The notes under the pieces: model-generated
Databases searched by the model: none
What the model saw: the letters and a program-made list of their open reading frames with translations, nothing else
What the model was told of the DNA's origin: nothing
From: Methanomicrobia archaeon JdFR-19
Lineage (GTDB): Archaea > Halobacteriota > Methanosarcinia > DSM-18856 > Methermicoccaceae
Reading direction: 5' to 3'
DNA: 64,000 nt
NCBI GenBank assembly: GCA_002010075.1
Contig: MTMG01000016.1
Span: forward strand, 62,137-126,136
Shown here: one piece after another, positions 28,411-37,638 of the stretch
Position numbering within the stretch: position 1 is the first letter of the stretch
How the letters are laid out: the number at the start of each line of letters is the position of its first letter
Translations under genes and position numbers: made by a program

Positions 28411-29523
28411 TCAACCTCCAAAGGAGTTCATTATCTCAATTACCCTCTAAATTTCCTCTCTCTTTAATGATGGATGCACTGGTATGCTTAGAACCCTTTT
28501 GGATATGTCTTGAGATACAGGAGTATCGACAGTATATCCTTTGTTCCTGTAAAGTGGTTGGCTCTGCACTGGGGATGGATAATACACACCACACTCCACT
28601 CCATGTGATAACATATACCTCTTCAACTCCTCTCTGACCTCGTGCGATTCACACAAAACAACATATTGATGATAAACATGCTTTGCCCTGTCTCTCTCAA
28701 CAGGATGGCGGACCTCTTCAATGTGAATATTTCTGAGAAGGTCTGCACTCCTTCTCCTTATCTCATTCATTTCGTCAAGTCGTTCGAGCTGGGCAACTCC
28801 AATCGACGCATGTACATCACTCATTCTGTAATTGTACCCTAAAATCGTATGAGTATGATGGTCTGAACGTCCATGGTTTATTAACATTCTAATACGGGAG
28901 GCAAGCTCCGAGTCGTTTGTTGTGATAATGCCACCTTCTCCGGATGTCATGTTCTTTGTTGCATACAGCGAGAAACACCCTATGCCGAAAGATCCTACTT
29001 TTTTTCCATCCCATTCTGCCCCATGTGCTTGTGCGGCATCTTCTATCAGAACGAGCGAGTGGTCTTCACACAACTCACTCAAAGCATCCACATCGAAAGG
29101 ATGTCCGAACAGATGAACCCCTATTATCGCACGTGTTTTTTTGGTTATACGTTCTGCCACATCTTCTGGGTCTATGCAGAATGTCTCTGACTCAACATCA
29201 GCAAAAACTGGTTTAGCTCCCTGAAAAAGGACAGAATTAGCTGTTGCAATGAAGGTGAATGATGGAACTATAACCTCATCTCCTTTTCCAATCCCGAGAG
29301 CTTTCAAAACAACATCGAGAGCGGTTGTGCCACTTGATGTTGCGATCGCCTCATTTACACCACAGTATTCTGCAAATTTTTGTTCGAGTTTTTTCACCCA
29401 AGGACCTGAGGAAAGCCTTCCGGATTTCAACACTTCCTACAAGTATCTGAATTCTTTGGCTGTTATTGAGGGGCGGCATAAAGGTATGAGTTTCTTTTCA
29501 GACCGCTCATCTACTTCCACCAT
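28411..29523 (-). CDS. DegT/DnrJ/EryC1 aminotransferase, WbpE-like, with two in-frame TAG codons
   Basis: Reading TAG codons 29 (29439-29437) and 359 (28449-28447) as sense gives 370 residues, the usual family length, from ATG 29523 to TGA 28413-28411. The N terminus reads IPLCRPSITAKEFRYL-TAG-EVLKSGRL, matching the standard start of the family, and the end reads PVHPSLKREEI-TAG-RVIEIM. PLP-binding motifs are SFTFIATANSVLFQG, IEDAAQAHGAEW and the Schiff-base Lys in SLYATKNM. It makes UDP-3-amino-uronic acid, with glutamate as likely amino donor. The ATG overlaps the upstream stop (ATGA). Confidence 0.9.
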
Positions 29524-29759
29524 CAAAGCACCCCATACGCTCTTTTCATAACTATCACTGCGAAGATAAATAACATTGTGTATAGCAATAATTTGATGTT
29601 CTCTCTCGAACGAAAGCCCATAAATTCACTGGCAACAGCCATCACCACTAACAGTCCAATGAGAAGGAGGGTTGCATAAACTTCAACACTTCTCACCAGT
29701 AGAACTGTCAAAACCGCCCAGATTGACAATGTTAATACGATGTAGTCTCTCACATCCAT
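29523..29759 (-). CDS. small membrane protein of unknown function
   Basis: The protein has 78 residues with three hydrophobic helices (VLTLSIWAVLTVLLV, TLLLIGLLVVMAVA and LLYTMLFIFAVIVM). No family is recognised. Its TGA overlaps the aminotransferase ATG, and its own ATG overlaps the TGA of the upstream Cys-rich protein gene, so it belongs to the same operon. Confidence 0.7.
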   Translation of the reverse strand: MDVRDYIVLTLSIWAVLTVLLVRSVEVYATLLLIGLLVVMAVASEFMGFRSRENIKLLLYTMLFIFAVIVMKRAYGVL

Positions 29760-30482
29760 TCTTCGACCCTACCAATTTTTTCTACAGTTATTTCAACAAA
29801 GCCATCCTCGTGGTTGAACTCCTTTACTGCTATCAATTCTCCAGTAGCCTTTGATATCGAAAGGAGGATACAACTGCATACAGGACATGCCACACTCTTG
29901 CACATATCTGAACATCCTTTCATCCTCACATTGATATTCACCCTTATCTTGTTTCCCAATTCATCTACTCTGATGGAGTCTGCCAGCTCAAGAGCTTTTA
30001 GAGTGGCAGTACAACCCTCAACCATTTCCAGTCCAGTAATCTCTCTCTCCAAATCCTTTTCGCACATCTTCAAGAGCTTAGCTCCAAGCGGTCTTATCAC
30101 CATTCCTATCCCAGCATCTGTTAAAAATACCGCTTCCTCATCCAATTTTGCCAAGTCAATATCAAACTCTTCCTGTGCGGGTAGGAACACACCCCCCTCT
30201 GGTAGATTCTGGTATGGTGGGATGTACACCGCATTCTTCAGATTCAGATTCTTGATGATATCGTTCAATGTTTTCTGGTACGAACTCACCATTGCATCAA
30301 AAGCCTCTTCTTTTATGTATCCGGGTGGAGAGAGGCTAAGGACAACCACTCCAATGAATATACCACATATCCCCACGTTGAGGGTTGTTCTCTCCCCGTA
30401 AATGACTCCCACACTCAACACAACAATCCCAATCGAAAGGAGCGAAACTCCACACAGAGTCCTTTTGTCTATATCTTTCACA
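29750..30482 (-). CDS. uncharacterised membrane protein with C-terminal Cys cluster
   Basis: The protein has two hydrophobic helices near its N terminus (LLSIGIVVLSVGVIYG and GICGIFIGVVVLSL), then a soluble domain with NAVYIPPYQNLPEGGVFLPA and a C-terminal cluster MKGCSDMCKSVACPVCSC. No family name is certain. The open frame extends to 30565 and would overlap the divergent gene. GTG at 30482 is suggested because a shared AT-rich box lies at 30503-30514. TTG at 30524 is another option. The stop is TGA. Confidence 0.72.
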
Positions 30483-30502
30483 AAAGCATCATCATCATCA
30501 AG

Positions 30503-30514
30503 ATTTAAATAAAA
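30503..30514. promoter_or_regulatory. bidirectional TATA-like box
   Basis: ATTTAAATAAAA lies 20 bases before the plus-strand ATG at 30534 and about 20 bases before the proposed minus-strand GTG at 30482. Its near-palindromic core TTTAAA could serve both directions. No experimental TSS is known. Confidence 0.4.
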
Positions 30515-30533
30515 TTCGCCCAATGTTTGTAGG

Positions 30534-32288
30534 ATGAGATATTCGATACTGCTCGTATTACTCATGGTTTTGTTTGGGGGGGCGGGATATGCCGAGACTG
30601 TCAGACACCTTCCCTATGAGAGCAGTGCAAGTGATGAAGGACTGTATCTTTTTCTCTCCGATTTCATCGAGTATGAGGAAAGATGTTTGGATGGGGTGAT
30701 AGCCGAAGAACCACATGTAAACATGTCAAAGAAGGCAGAACTGAAGATGGACTCTCTGATGAGAGAGGTGGAGTTGTATGAGCTCAAAGGAGTTGAAACG
30801 AATTTATCTGTGGTTATAAACCCATTTTACAAAATGAGCAAGGGAGTGAATTTACTTGTAAAGTCACAGAATGATTTTCTTAATGAAATGAAAAATGAAT
30901 CGTATGTTGATGCGAGATACTCTTTGTTGAATATGAAATTTGGTCTCTCCCAAATCAACCAGTCGATTGATGAGATAGATGAGATGGAATTATCGGGTGG
31001 ATACATATTTGATGTCTCTGATTTAAGGAACAAAACTGAAGATATTGCTCTTTTGATAGAAAATTATGAGGAATTGTTTAATAAGACGTTGAAAATTCCG
31101 ATAACTGGAAAGCTTCTTATAGCGTCTGTATCCGATACCAATCCAGTACTGGGAGAAGAAGTCCTGATACAGGTGTTTGCAAAGAACCTCAACGACATCA
31201 CGTTGTACATCGATGGAAAGGATGTGTATCATGTATATCTTCCCGGTAATGGAACTTTCTACACCACCCACACATTCACCGAGCTTGGAGAACATGTTTT
31301 GTTTGCGGAAGGGAAAATCAAATTAGGTGTTGTGAGGTCAAACATCATCAGGTTAGACGTCAGAAAGATTCCCACCCATATATTGCTGTCCTATCCCTCG
31401 AATGCCACTGTTGGAGAGTGGGTAGAGGTAAAAGGAAAAGTGGTGGATGAGTATGGTAGAGTGGTGGACAGTGTTTTTGTGAATGTTTCTGGTTCTGATG
31501 GCTATGAAGTTGGGAAAATCGATAAAGAATACTTTACAGTCAATGCAACAAGAAAAACAGAGGGATTTCTAAATTTGTCAGTTTCCTATCTTGGAAACGA
31601 TACGCATGAGGGAAGTTATGCAGAATGCAAGATATTCTTTTCAAGAATTCCTATACATATTGTTTTGAGTACGGATAACACAACCGAGGTCAGGGGGAGC
31701 ATATTTTCATATCATGGGCATCCAGAATATGCTCTACCGATTCATCTCGTTGTGAATTCCACAGAAGAAGTTGTGAACACGAGGGACAAGTTCAACATAA
31801 CACTCGACCAGCCGGGGAGGTATGAGGTGTATGCCTACTTTGAAGGGGACACGCTGTACGCTCCCGCAATGTCCAACAAAATATTTGTGGATATTCAGGG
31901 CAGAAGAGTGCCATATTTACTTTTGCTGTTGTCTGGTGGTTTGTTGTTGGTTTATTTGATAAAGCCAAGAATAAAAAGAGGGAGAGGGGAAGACGAAATT
32001 GAGAAGAAAATTGAGGAAGTAAAGTCAGTTGAGCCAAGAACCGAATACAAACCTGAACACAAAAAACCAGAGAACTACAAGGAATTGTTCGATAGACTTG
32101 TTTCAAAGTACGGTCTGAAAAAGAGCTTGACACCCAGAGAGCTATTAAGAGAGTTGGAGGGGAAGCCAGAATATGAAAAACTCAAAATCATCACAGAGCT
32201 TCATGAGAAGGCTGTGTATGGGAGCGCTGGACTTAATGAAAAGGAGAGAGAGGAATATTCCAGACTTCTAGGGGAGGTGGGGGAGTGA
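30534..32288 (+). CDS. exported Ig-like-domain protein with C-terminal DUF4129-like region
   Basis: The protein has 584 residues. A signal peptide (YSILLVLLMVLFGGAGYAE) is followed by a large extracellular part with Ig-like beta repeats (THILLSYPSNATVGEWVEV, then IPIHIVLSTDNTTEVRG). One helix near residue 465 (VPYLLLLLSGGLLLVYLI) precedes a cytoplasmic tail with ELFDRLVSKYGLKKSLTPRE, resembling the C-terminal DUF4129 region. DUF4129 proteins usually accompany MoxR and DUF58 genes, as here. It may help assemble or monitor surface complexes (inference). The stop is TGA. Confidence 0.78.
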   Translation: MRYSILLVLLMVLFGGAGYAETVRHLPYESSASDEGLYLFLSDFIEYEERCLDGVIAEEPHVNMSKKAELKMDSLMREVELYELKGVETNLSVVINPFYKMSKGVNLLVKSQNDFLNEMKNESYVDARYSLLNMKFGLSQINQSIDEIDEMELSGGYIFDVSDLRNKTEDIALLIENYEELFNKTLKIPITGKLLIASVSDTNPVLGEEVLIQVFAKNLNDITLYIDGKDVYHVYLPGNGTFYTTHTFTELGEHVLFAEGKIKLGVVRSNIIRLDVRKIPTHILLSYPSNATVGEWVEVKGKVVDEYGRVVDSVFVNVSGSDGYEVGKIDKEYFTVNATRKTEGFLNLSVSYLGNDTHEGSYAECKIFFSRIPIHIVLSTDNTTEVRGSIFSYHGHPEYALPIHLVVNSTEEVVNTRDKFNITLDQPGRYEVYAYFEGDTLYAPAMSNKIFVDIQGRRVPYLLLLLSGGLLLVYLIKPRIKRGRGEDEIEKKIEEVKSVEPRTEYKPEHKKPENYKELFDRLVSKYGLKKSLTPRELLRELEGKPEYEKLKIITELHEKAVYGSAGLNEKEREEYSRLLGEVGE

Positions 32289-33268
32289 AGAAGATATTTT
32301 TGATTGCTTTCACCACTCTTTTGCTTTCCTCTGCGCTGACAGTCCCAATCACAAAAAGCTCATGCGAGTTTAGTATGTTCAACACCGGATGGAATGGTTG
32401 TTCAGAGTTTGCAAAAATACTGCATGAGAGGGGGGGTGTTATACCAGTTATGTATCCGTATAATACGTTGGGCGGATTTGATGGAACACTCGTGGTGGTT
32501 GGGCCAGATATTAGTTTCTCATCTCATGAGGCAGATGTTGTGAGAAAGTTTGTTGAGAATGGGGGGATTTTATTCATAGCAGACGATTTCGGAAGTGCAA
32601 ATTCCCTTCTCACCAAAATGGGAGTTGATGCCACTTTCTATAACAAACCTCTGAAAGACATTTTTTATACAAAAAGTATGGAGTTTCCAGTTGTTGTGAA
32701 ATTCAGTTCAGAACTCCAGGGTTTTGATAAGGTGGTTCTGGATGTACCTTCTGCCATCACCACAGGAGGTGAGGGTTTTTCAAGCACGATGTCTGTTATT
32801 GGAGGGGTGGATGACATCGTTAATAAGTCAGGGAGTTATGTTGTGTTTGCGGAGATAAAATACGGAAGCGGAAGAATAATCTTGTTCTCAGACCCGAGTG
32901 CATTGATGAATGATTTGTATCCTGAAAACAAGGACTTCATGGTTGCTCTTGCATCGTATCTTGGAAACAAATTTTATTTCGACGAAGTCCATCATTCAGA
33001 CTTCAACCCCTATTCTATGAGTACAACCTATGTGTACAAAGAACTCGATAGGAGAAGTGCTGGATGGGTAATGTTTGTGCTTGTGGTTGTCGGTTTCATT
33101 TCACTCTTAGGAAACATTAAATTCAGAATGTCCCGAAGAACGAGGCAAAGAGAACTTCCAGCATGGGTGGATGATAAATTGTTTGGTAGGATGATAAAGG
33201 AAATGAGAAGTGGTTCAAAGCACGGTGATGGAAATGAACTCGAAAATTCTGGAAAAGATAAAGAATGA
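32285..33268 (+). CDS. DUF4350 membrane protein
   Basis: The protein has 327 residues from a GTG start that overlaps the previous TGA. A signal peptide (IFLIAFTTLLLSSALTVPI) is followed by a ThuA/GATase1-like extracellular domain with GGFDGTLVVVGPD, FVENGGILFIADDFGSANSL and YGSGRIILFSDPSALMND. One helix is near residue 265 and the tail is basic. This is the DUF4350 layout, typically next to MoxR and DUF58. The function is unknown. It overlaps the MoxR start by about 35 bases. Confidence 0.82.
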   Translation: MKKIFLIAFTTLLLSSALTVPITKSSCEFSMFNTGWNGCSEFAKILHERGGVIPVMYPYNTLGGFDGTLVVVGPDISFSSHEADVVRKFVENGGILFIADDFGSANSLLTKMGVDATFYNKPLKDIFYTKSMEFPVVVKFSSELQGFDKVVLDVPSAITTGGEGFSSTMSVIGGVDDIVNKSGSYVVFAEIKYGSGRIILFSDPSALMNDLYPENKDFMVALASYLGNKFYFDEVHHSDFNPYSMSTTYVYKELDRRSAGWVMFVLVVVGFISLLGNIKFRMSRRTRQRELPAWVDDKLFGRMIKEMRSGSKHGDGNELENSGKDKE

Positions 33269-34154
33269 GGTTAGCAAAGTAGTGGTTGGAAAGGAAGATG
33301 TTGTTGAGCTATTAACGGTCGCTCTCCTCTCAAGAGGACATGTGCTTCTTGAAGGTGTGCCAGGTGTTGCCAAAACTACAATCGCAAAGACATTTTCAGA
33401 TGTTATAGGTCTCAAATTCACACGTATCCAACTCACCCCAGACCTCATGCCAGCAGACATCATCGGCAGTGTGATCTATGACCAGAAATTGTCTGAATTC
33501 AGGGTGAGAAAGGGACCAATATTCGCAAACATCGTACTTGCTGATGAAATCAACAGAGCATCTCCGAAAACCCAGAGTGCGTTGCTCGAAGCAATGCAGG
33601 AGAGGCAGGTTACCATAGAAGGGACGACGTACAAGTTAGACGAGCCCTTTCTTGTGATTGCAACCATGAACCCTGTCGAGCACGAGGGTGTGTATGCATT
33701 GCCATCAGCACAACTTGATAGATTCATCATGAGAATCAGCATAGATTATCCAGAAAAGGAAGAGGAATTGAATCTTTTGAGAAGAAAACACGTTGAGAAT
33801 ACCGAAAACATTGAAAAACTGAAAATCGAGCTTTCAGAGATATATGATGAAGTGAAAAAGGTGGCGGTGAGTGATGCAATCTTTGATTACATATATGAAA
33901 TCGTATCAAAGACGAGGAATGATGAGAGGGTGAGATTGGGGGCGAGTCCAAGGGCAGCCGAACATCTCCTAATCACATCGAAATCACTCGCTTATCTGAG
34001 AGGGAGAGATTACGTGGTACCAGATGATGTGAAGGAACTTGCACATTACGTCCTCTCTCATAGAATAATAATAAAGCCGGAGTATGGTATGGAGGGATTG
34101 TCAAAGGAAGGACTCATAAAAGAAATAGTCGATGGAATAGAGGTACCAAAATGA
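33234..34154 (+). CDS. MoxR-family AAA+ ATPase
   Basis: The protein is about 306 residues. Walker A is LLEGVPGVAKTTIAKTF, Walker B is IVLADEINRASPKTQSALLE, and QERQVTIEG and ATMNPVEHEGVYALPSAQLD follow, all MoxR signatures. It is a chaperone-like ATPase thought to act with VWA/DUF58 proteins. ATG at 33234 (MNSKILEKI) is preferred; upstream in-frame ATG 33228 and GTG 33210 exist. It is coupled to the DUF58 gene by ATGA. Confidence 0.9.
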   Translation: MNSKILEKIKNEVSKVVVGKEDVVELLTVALLSRGHVLLEGVPGVAKTTIAKTFSDVIGLKFTRIQLTPDLMPADIIGSVIYDQKLSEFRVRKGPIFANIVLADEINRASPKTQSALLEAMQERQVTIEGTTYKLDEPFLVIATMNPVEHEGVYALPSAQLDRFIMRISIDYPEKEEELNLLRRKHVENTENIEKLKIELSEIYDEVKKVAVSDAIFDYIYEIVSKTRNDERVRLGASPRAAEHLLITSKSLAYLRGRDYVVPDDVKELAHYVLSHRIIIKPEYGMEGLSKEGLIKEIVDGIEVPK

Positions 34155-35464
34155 ACATTGAACTGGACATCAAGAGGGAAGAGATAATAGTGTTGATAAT
34201 ACTGATTCTGTTTGCAGAGTCTTATCTATTCAGGAATCTGATGCCAGCTGTTCTCGGATTTTTGATTCTGATGTATATAACGTACTTGAGAAAAGAATTC
34301 AGGCCAGTTGTAGATGTCCAATGGGAGTCATCAGAAAAAAGAATGGGGGGCGAGAGGGTAGTTGAGGGCACAAAGGTCTCATTTAGACTGAAAGTTAGAA
34401 ACATGTGCGATAAGGGATTGAATGTGGAAGTTATACACAAACTTCCCATCGGATTCTGGGCAGAATCCATTTTCTTTCATCTTAATGGTCATGAGGAAAA
34501 GACTTTCAAGTATGATGTTATTCCTGTGAGGGGCAGGTATGAGATAGAAGCACCTACCCTTATTGTCTCAGACGTTCATGGACTGTACTATGAGGAGATT
34601 AAGATAGATTCAAAAATTGAGTTAGAGGTTTACCCCTCACTCGATGGGATAAGGAGAGATGTTGAAGCTGATGTTGGTGCAAGTATTCTACACACCAAAT
34701 TGGGACTTCAGACATCCGAAATAGATTCTTTGAGGAGATACCAACAGGGAGACGATTTGAAATACGTTGAATGGAAGGCAACTACACGTCTTGGCGACTT
34801 AGTTGTGAAGGATTTTTTGAGAGAGTGGGAGGGGGATGTGTATATAGTTCTCGATGCAGGTAGGAGTATGAGGAAGGGGAAGATATCGTATGCAACTACC
34901 CTTGCTCTCCAGCTTGCTCATCTTCTCCGCAACAACAGACTTGGATTTGTTGTTTATGATGACATAGGTGTTGTGCGCAGAATAAAGCCCACCAAGTCTG
35001 ATGAACAAGTTGAGAATATAAGGAGAGTTCTTGGAATATCGTCCATTCAGTCTGAGTTGTGGGGGGTCAAAATTCCGAACATCAGAGTAGGAGAGGGAAG
35101 AGACTTCTTGAGGAAGATTAGATGTATGTTGAAAGGCAGACAAGGATTTGCATCGGGCCTTATAGAGGCATTTTCAATCATCCCTCCATCGTATGTGATA
35201 CTGATTGCAGACATAACTTCAAACCTATCTGAGCTTGTCAAGGTTTTGTGCGAAATTAAGAAGACACACCATGTGATTGTTTTGACACCAAACCCCATAC
35301 TGTTCTATGATCCAGATAAACTTGATACTGACTCTCTACTCTGGCTTTACAGAAGGTATGTAGAAAGGGAGAATATGTTGAACAAGCTTAACCGAATAGT
35401 ACCAACCATCGATTTGGGGCCATCAGATATCGACATTGGTGAACTCTGGGAGGAAAGGATATGA
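34151..35464 (+). CDS. DUF58 protein with N-terminal membrane helices
   Basis: The protein has 437 residues. Two hydrophobic helices in 10-45 anchor it, then an immunoglobulin-like segment, then the DUF58 core RRYQQGDDLKYVEWKATTR and a VWA-like domain starting VYIVLDAGRSMRKG (MIDAS-like DAGRS). It probably acts as the partner of the MoxR ATPase encoded upstream. The ATG overlaps the MoxR stop and its own TGA overlaps the next ATG. Confidence 0.87.
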   Translation: MNIELDIKREEIIVLIILILFAESYLFRNLMPAVLGFLILMYITYLRKEFRPVVDVQWESSEKRMGGERVVEGTKVSFRLKVRNMCDKGLNVEVIHKLPIGFWAESIFFHLNGHEEKTFKYDVIPVRGRYEIEAPTLIVSDVHGLYYEEIKIDSKIELEVYPSLDGIRRDVEADVGASILHTKLGLQTSEIDSLRRYQQGDDLKYVEWKATTRLGDLVVKDFLREWEGDVYIVLDAGRSMRKGKISYATTLALQLAHLLRNNRLGFVVYDDIGVVRRIKPTKSDEQVENIRRVLGISSIQSELWGVKIPNIRVGEGRDFLRKIRCMLKGRQGFASGLIEAFSIIPPSYVILIADITSNLSELVKVLCEIKKTHHVIVLTPNPILFYDPDKLDTDSLLWLYRRYVERENMLNKLNRIVPTIDLGPSDIDIGELWEERI

Positions 35465-35967
35465 TATCGATTGTGGCTGCTGTTGTGTGTGGTCTGATAT
35501 TCGGTCTTAAAATACCGTTTACTGCTCCGCTTCTATTGTTCCTTTCAACAAGAAAGAACTTTTTGGTTTTGGGTATGTTTGCATATTTCTTAATACTGGG
35601 TTATGAAGCACAGGGACTTGATTTATTCTCTCTCACATCGGTTGTTGCATCGTCTTTTCTGCTCTTCATAGAAGGTTTAAGGGGGAGATTTCTTTTCCAT
35701 AGCATGCCTATCTATATTCTAATTGCGCTGGTTATATGTGGTCTCTTTATCAAACAGCTATTCCTCATAGGAGTCATCTTTTCAATTGTATACCTGATGT
35801 GGGAAGACAAGCCATCAAAAGGTTTGGTTGTAATCATATGTTTCATATGTGTTCTTGTTCTTGTTTTCAAATTTTCTCCAATGCCTCTGGTGGTGGCATT
35901 GGCTGGCGGGTTGTGTGCGATTATCTTTTGGGGCAATGTAAAACGGTTGAGTATGGTGCAACATTAA
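35461..35967 (+). CDS. small polytopic membrane protein
   Basis: The protein has 168 residues with six or so hydrophobic helices and little else. No family is recognised. It is translationally coupled to the DUF58 gene (ATGA) and is last in the MoxR cluster, so it may be a membrane subunit of that system. The stop is TAA, nine bases before the mtr promoter box. Confidence 0.68.
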   Translation: MISIVAAVVCGLIFGLKIPFTAPLLLFLSTRKNFLVLGMFAYFLILGYEAQGLDLFSLTSVVASSFLLFIEGLRGRFLFHSMPIYILIALVICGLFIKQLFLIGVIFSIVYLMWEDKPSKGLVVIICFICVLVLVFKFSPMPLVVALAGGLCAIIFWGNVKRLSMVQH

Positions 35968-35975
35968 TCGAAAGG

Positions 35976-35983
35976 CTTAAAAA
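35976..35983 (+). promoter_or_regulatory. putative mtr operon promoter (TATA box)
   Basis: CTTAAAAA is preceded by the purine-rich BRE-like CGAAAGG (35969-35975), about 54 bases before the mtrE ATG. A TSS near 36008 would leave a leader of about 30 bases with the ribosome site GGGAGG at 36023-36028. Confidence 0.55.
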
Positions 35984-36036
35984 CATTATCTTATTACACA
36001 TTCCAAAAACTCATTGTTATTTGGGAGGAAGAAATA

Positions 36037-36945
36037 ATGGACATTATATTGGAGATGGGGATTGTTGCTCTTATGGGTGCAGCTGCAACAGTTGCTGGGG
36101 CTGCTGAGGACCTTGAGACTGATGTTGGTTCTCAGAGCAACCCAAACTCCCAAGTCCAGCTCGCTCCTCAAATGGGTAAGCCCCACAGACTCTACAATAA
36201 AGCAATATCGGGTGAGGCTCCAGCCTATGGTCTATGGTGCTCTACGGCAGGGGTTACAGCGGCAGTGTTGCTTGGTGTAAAAGCGTCTCCGATCGTTGCC
36301 ATAGCATTGGGCTCTCTGGTTGGTGCATTTCTTTTGGGGATGTTTGCAATTCCCGCCCATCTGGGAAGAATTGCGAGTCAGAAAAGGTACAACCAGCCGA
36401 TATACCTTGACATATTAAGAACGCATGTATTCCCGATAATGGGGCATGGGTATGTGGCTGTGTTTGCAACGCTAGTTCTCTGTTACATTCTCCACTATAT
36501 GCTGTTGCATCCGTTCACACTGCCATTACTCGCTCTCATCTGGGGCATAACGCTTGGTGCAGTTGGTTCATCGACTGGTGATGTTTTCTATGGGGCTGAA
36601 AGACATTTCCAACAGCACGAGTTTGGAACTGGACTGAATGCTGCTTTTTCAGGAGATGTCGTGAGAAAAGCAGAGGCTGGACTCAGGTCTTCCATTGACA
36701 ACGCATGGTTCTGTTCGAAGTTCGGAGGTCCTGTAACTGGATTGACATTTGGATTGATAGTGTTTCTTGATAATTGGAGAACCACTGTATTCCATCCTGA
36801 TCTCGGATATGGGTGGTACGCTGTTGGACTTGGTGTTTTGATTGTCATAGTGCTGATAATGCTGAACTTTATGTTGGAGAAGTATGCGCGGAATACATAT
36901 GGGCCTTACAAGACGCTTGAAGAAGTTGGAGAGGTGAGTGCATAA
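36037..36945 (+). CDS. mtrE: tetrahydromethanopterin S-methyltransferase subunit E
   Basis: The protein has 302 residues with about six membrane helices, the usual MtrE length. Family sequences include AATVAGAAEDLETDVGSQSN near the N terminus and GSSTGDVFYGAERHFQQ. It is a membrane subunit of the Mtr complex, which transfers the methyl group from H4MPT (or H4SPT) to coenzyme M and pumps Na+. A strong GGGAGG site lies eight bases before the ATG. It is first in the operon; TAATG overlap with mtrD. Confidence 0.97.
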   Translation: MDIILEMGIVALMGAAATVAGAAEDLETDVGSQSNPNSQVQLAPQMGKPHRLYNKAISGEAPAYGLWCSTAGVTAAVLLGVKASPIVAIALGSLVGAFLLGMFAIPAHLGRIASQKRYNQPIYLDILRTHVFPIMGHGYVAVFATLVLCYILHYMLLHPFTLPLLALIWGITLGAVGSSTGDVFYGAERHFQQHEFGTGLNAAFSGDVVRKAEAGLRSSIDNAWFCSKFGGPVTGLTFGLIVFLDNWRTTVFHPDLGYGWYAVGLGVLIVIVLIMLNFMLEKYARNTYGPYKTLEEVGEVSA

Positions 36946-37637
36946 TGGAAGTAATACTACTGATTCTACTACTCATGATTGGAGGAATCTTGGTAACCGC
37001 AGCCGTCCATTTCGTTCCTGTCGGTGGCGCACCTGCAGCAATGGCACAGACAACGGGAGTTGGAACTGGTACGACGATGCTCGCAACTGGTTCTGGTCTT
37101 ACCGGACTTGTGAGTGCTGGCTTCATGATGGAGTCTGTTGGGTATGACATATCAAATCTGCCCTTAGTACTGGCTTCAGGTGCAGTCGGTGCTATGCTCA
37201 TGATATGTATAACCATGCTCATGGGGAATATTGTTTACATATTTGGTGTTGGTGTTGTCCCATCCTCTGCTAAGGTGAAGTTTGATCCAATCACAAAGCT
37301 CAGACAAGACCTATATGTTTCCAAAGGCACAGAGGGACATGGAATCCCCACGGTATCGTTTGTGAGTGGAACGATTGGTGGATTGTTAGGAGGAATTGGA
37401 GGCTCTTTGGTTTATTGGACCCTTCTTGAAATCAATCATAATCCAGCCATGTCAGGGATATTCGCCATAGGGTTCTTCTTCTTGAATGCGGTGATTGCAT
37501 CTTACAACATAGGTGGTACTATCGAGGGCTTTCATGACCCCAAGTTCAAGAGATTGCCAAAGGCAATTGTAGTCTCAACAGTTGCAAGTCTAATGTGTTC
37601 AATTGTTGCTGTTTTCATATCGACAGGAGGTCTGTGA
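36945..37637 (+). CDS. mtrD: tetrahydromethanopterin S-methyltransferase subunit D
   Basis: The protein has 230 residues with about six helices. Segments VHFVPVGGAPAAMAQTTGVG and FIVSGTIGGLLGG-like glycine-rich helices (seen as VSGTIGGLLGGIGG) fit MtrD. It is a membrane subunit of the methyltransferase complex, probably part of the Na+ path with MtrC and MtrE. It follows mtrE with a TAATG overlap and its TGA lies one base before the mtrC ATG. Confidence 0.96.
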   Translation: MEVILLILLLMIGGILVTAAVHFVPVGGAPAAMAQTTGVGTGTTMLATGSGLTGLVSAGFMMESVGYDISNLPLVLASGAVGAMLMICITMLMGNIVYIFGVGVVPSSAKVKFDPITKLRQDLYVSKGTEGHGIPTVSFVSGTIGGLLGGIGGSLVYWTLLEINHNPAMSGIFAIGFFFLNAVIASYNIGGTIEGFHDPKFKRLPKAIVVSTVASLMCSIVAVFISTGGL

Positions 37638-37638
37638 A

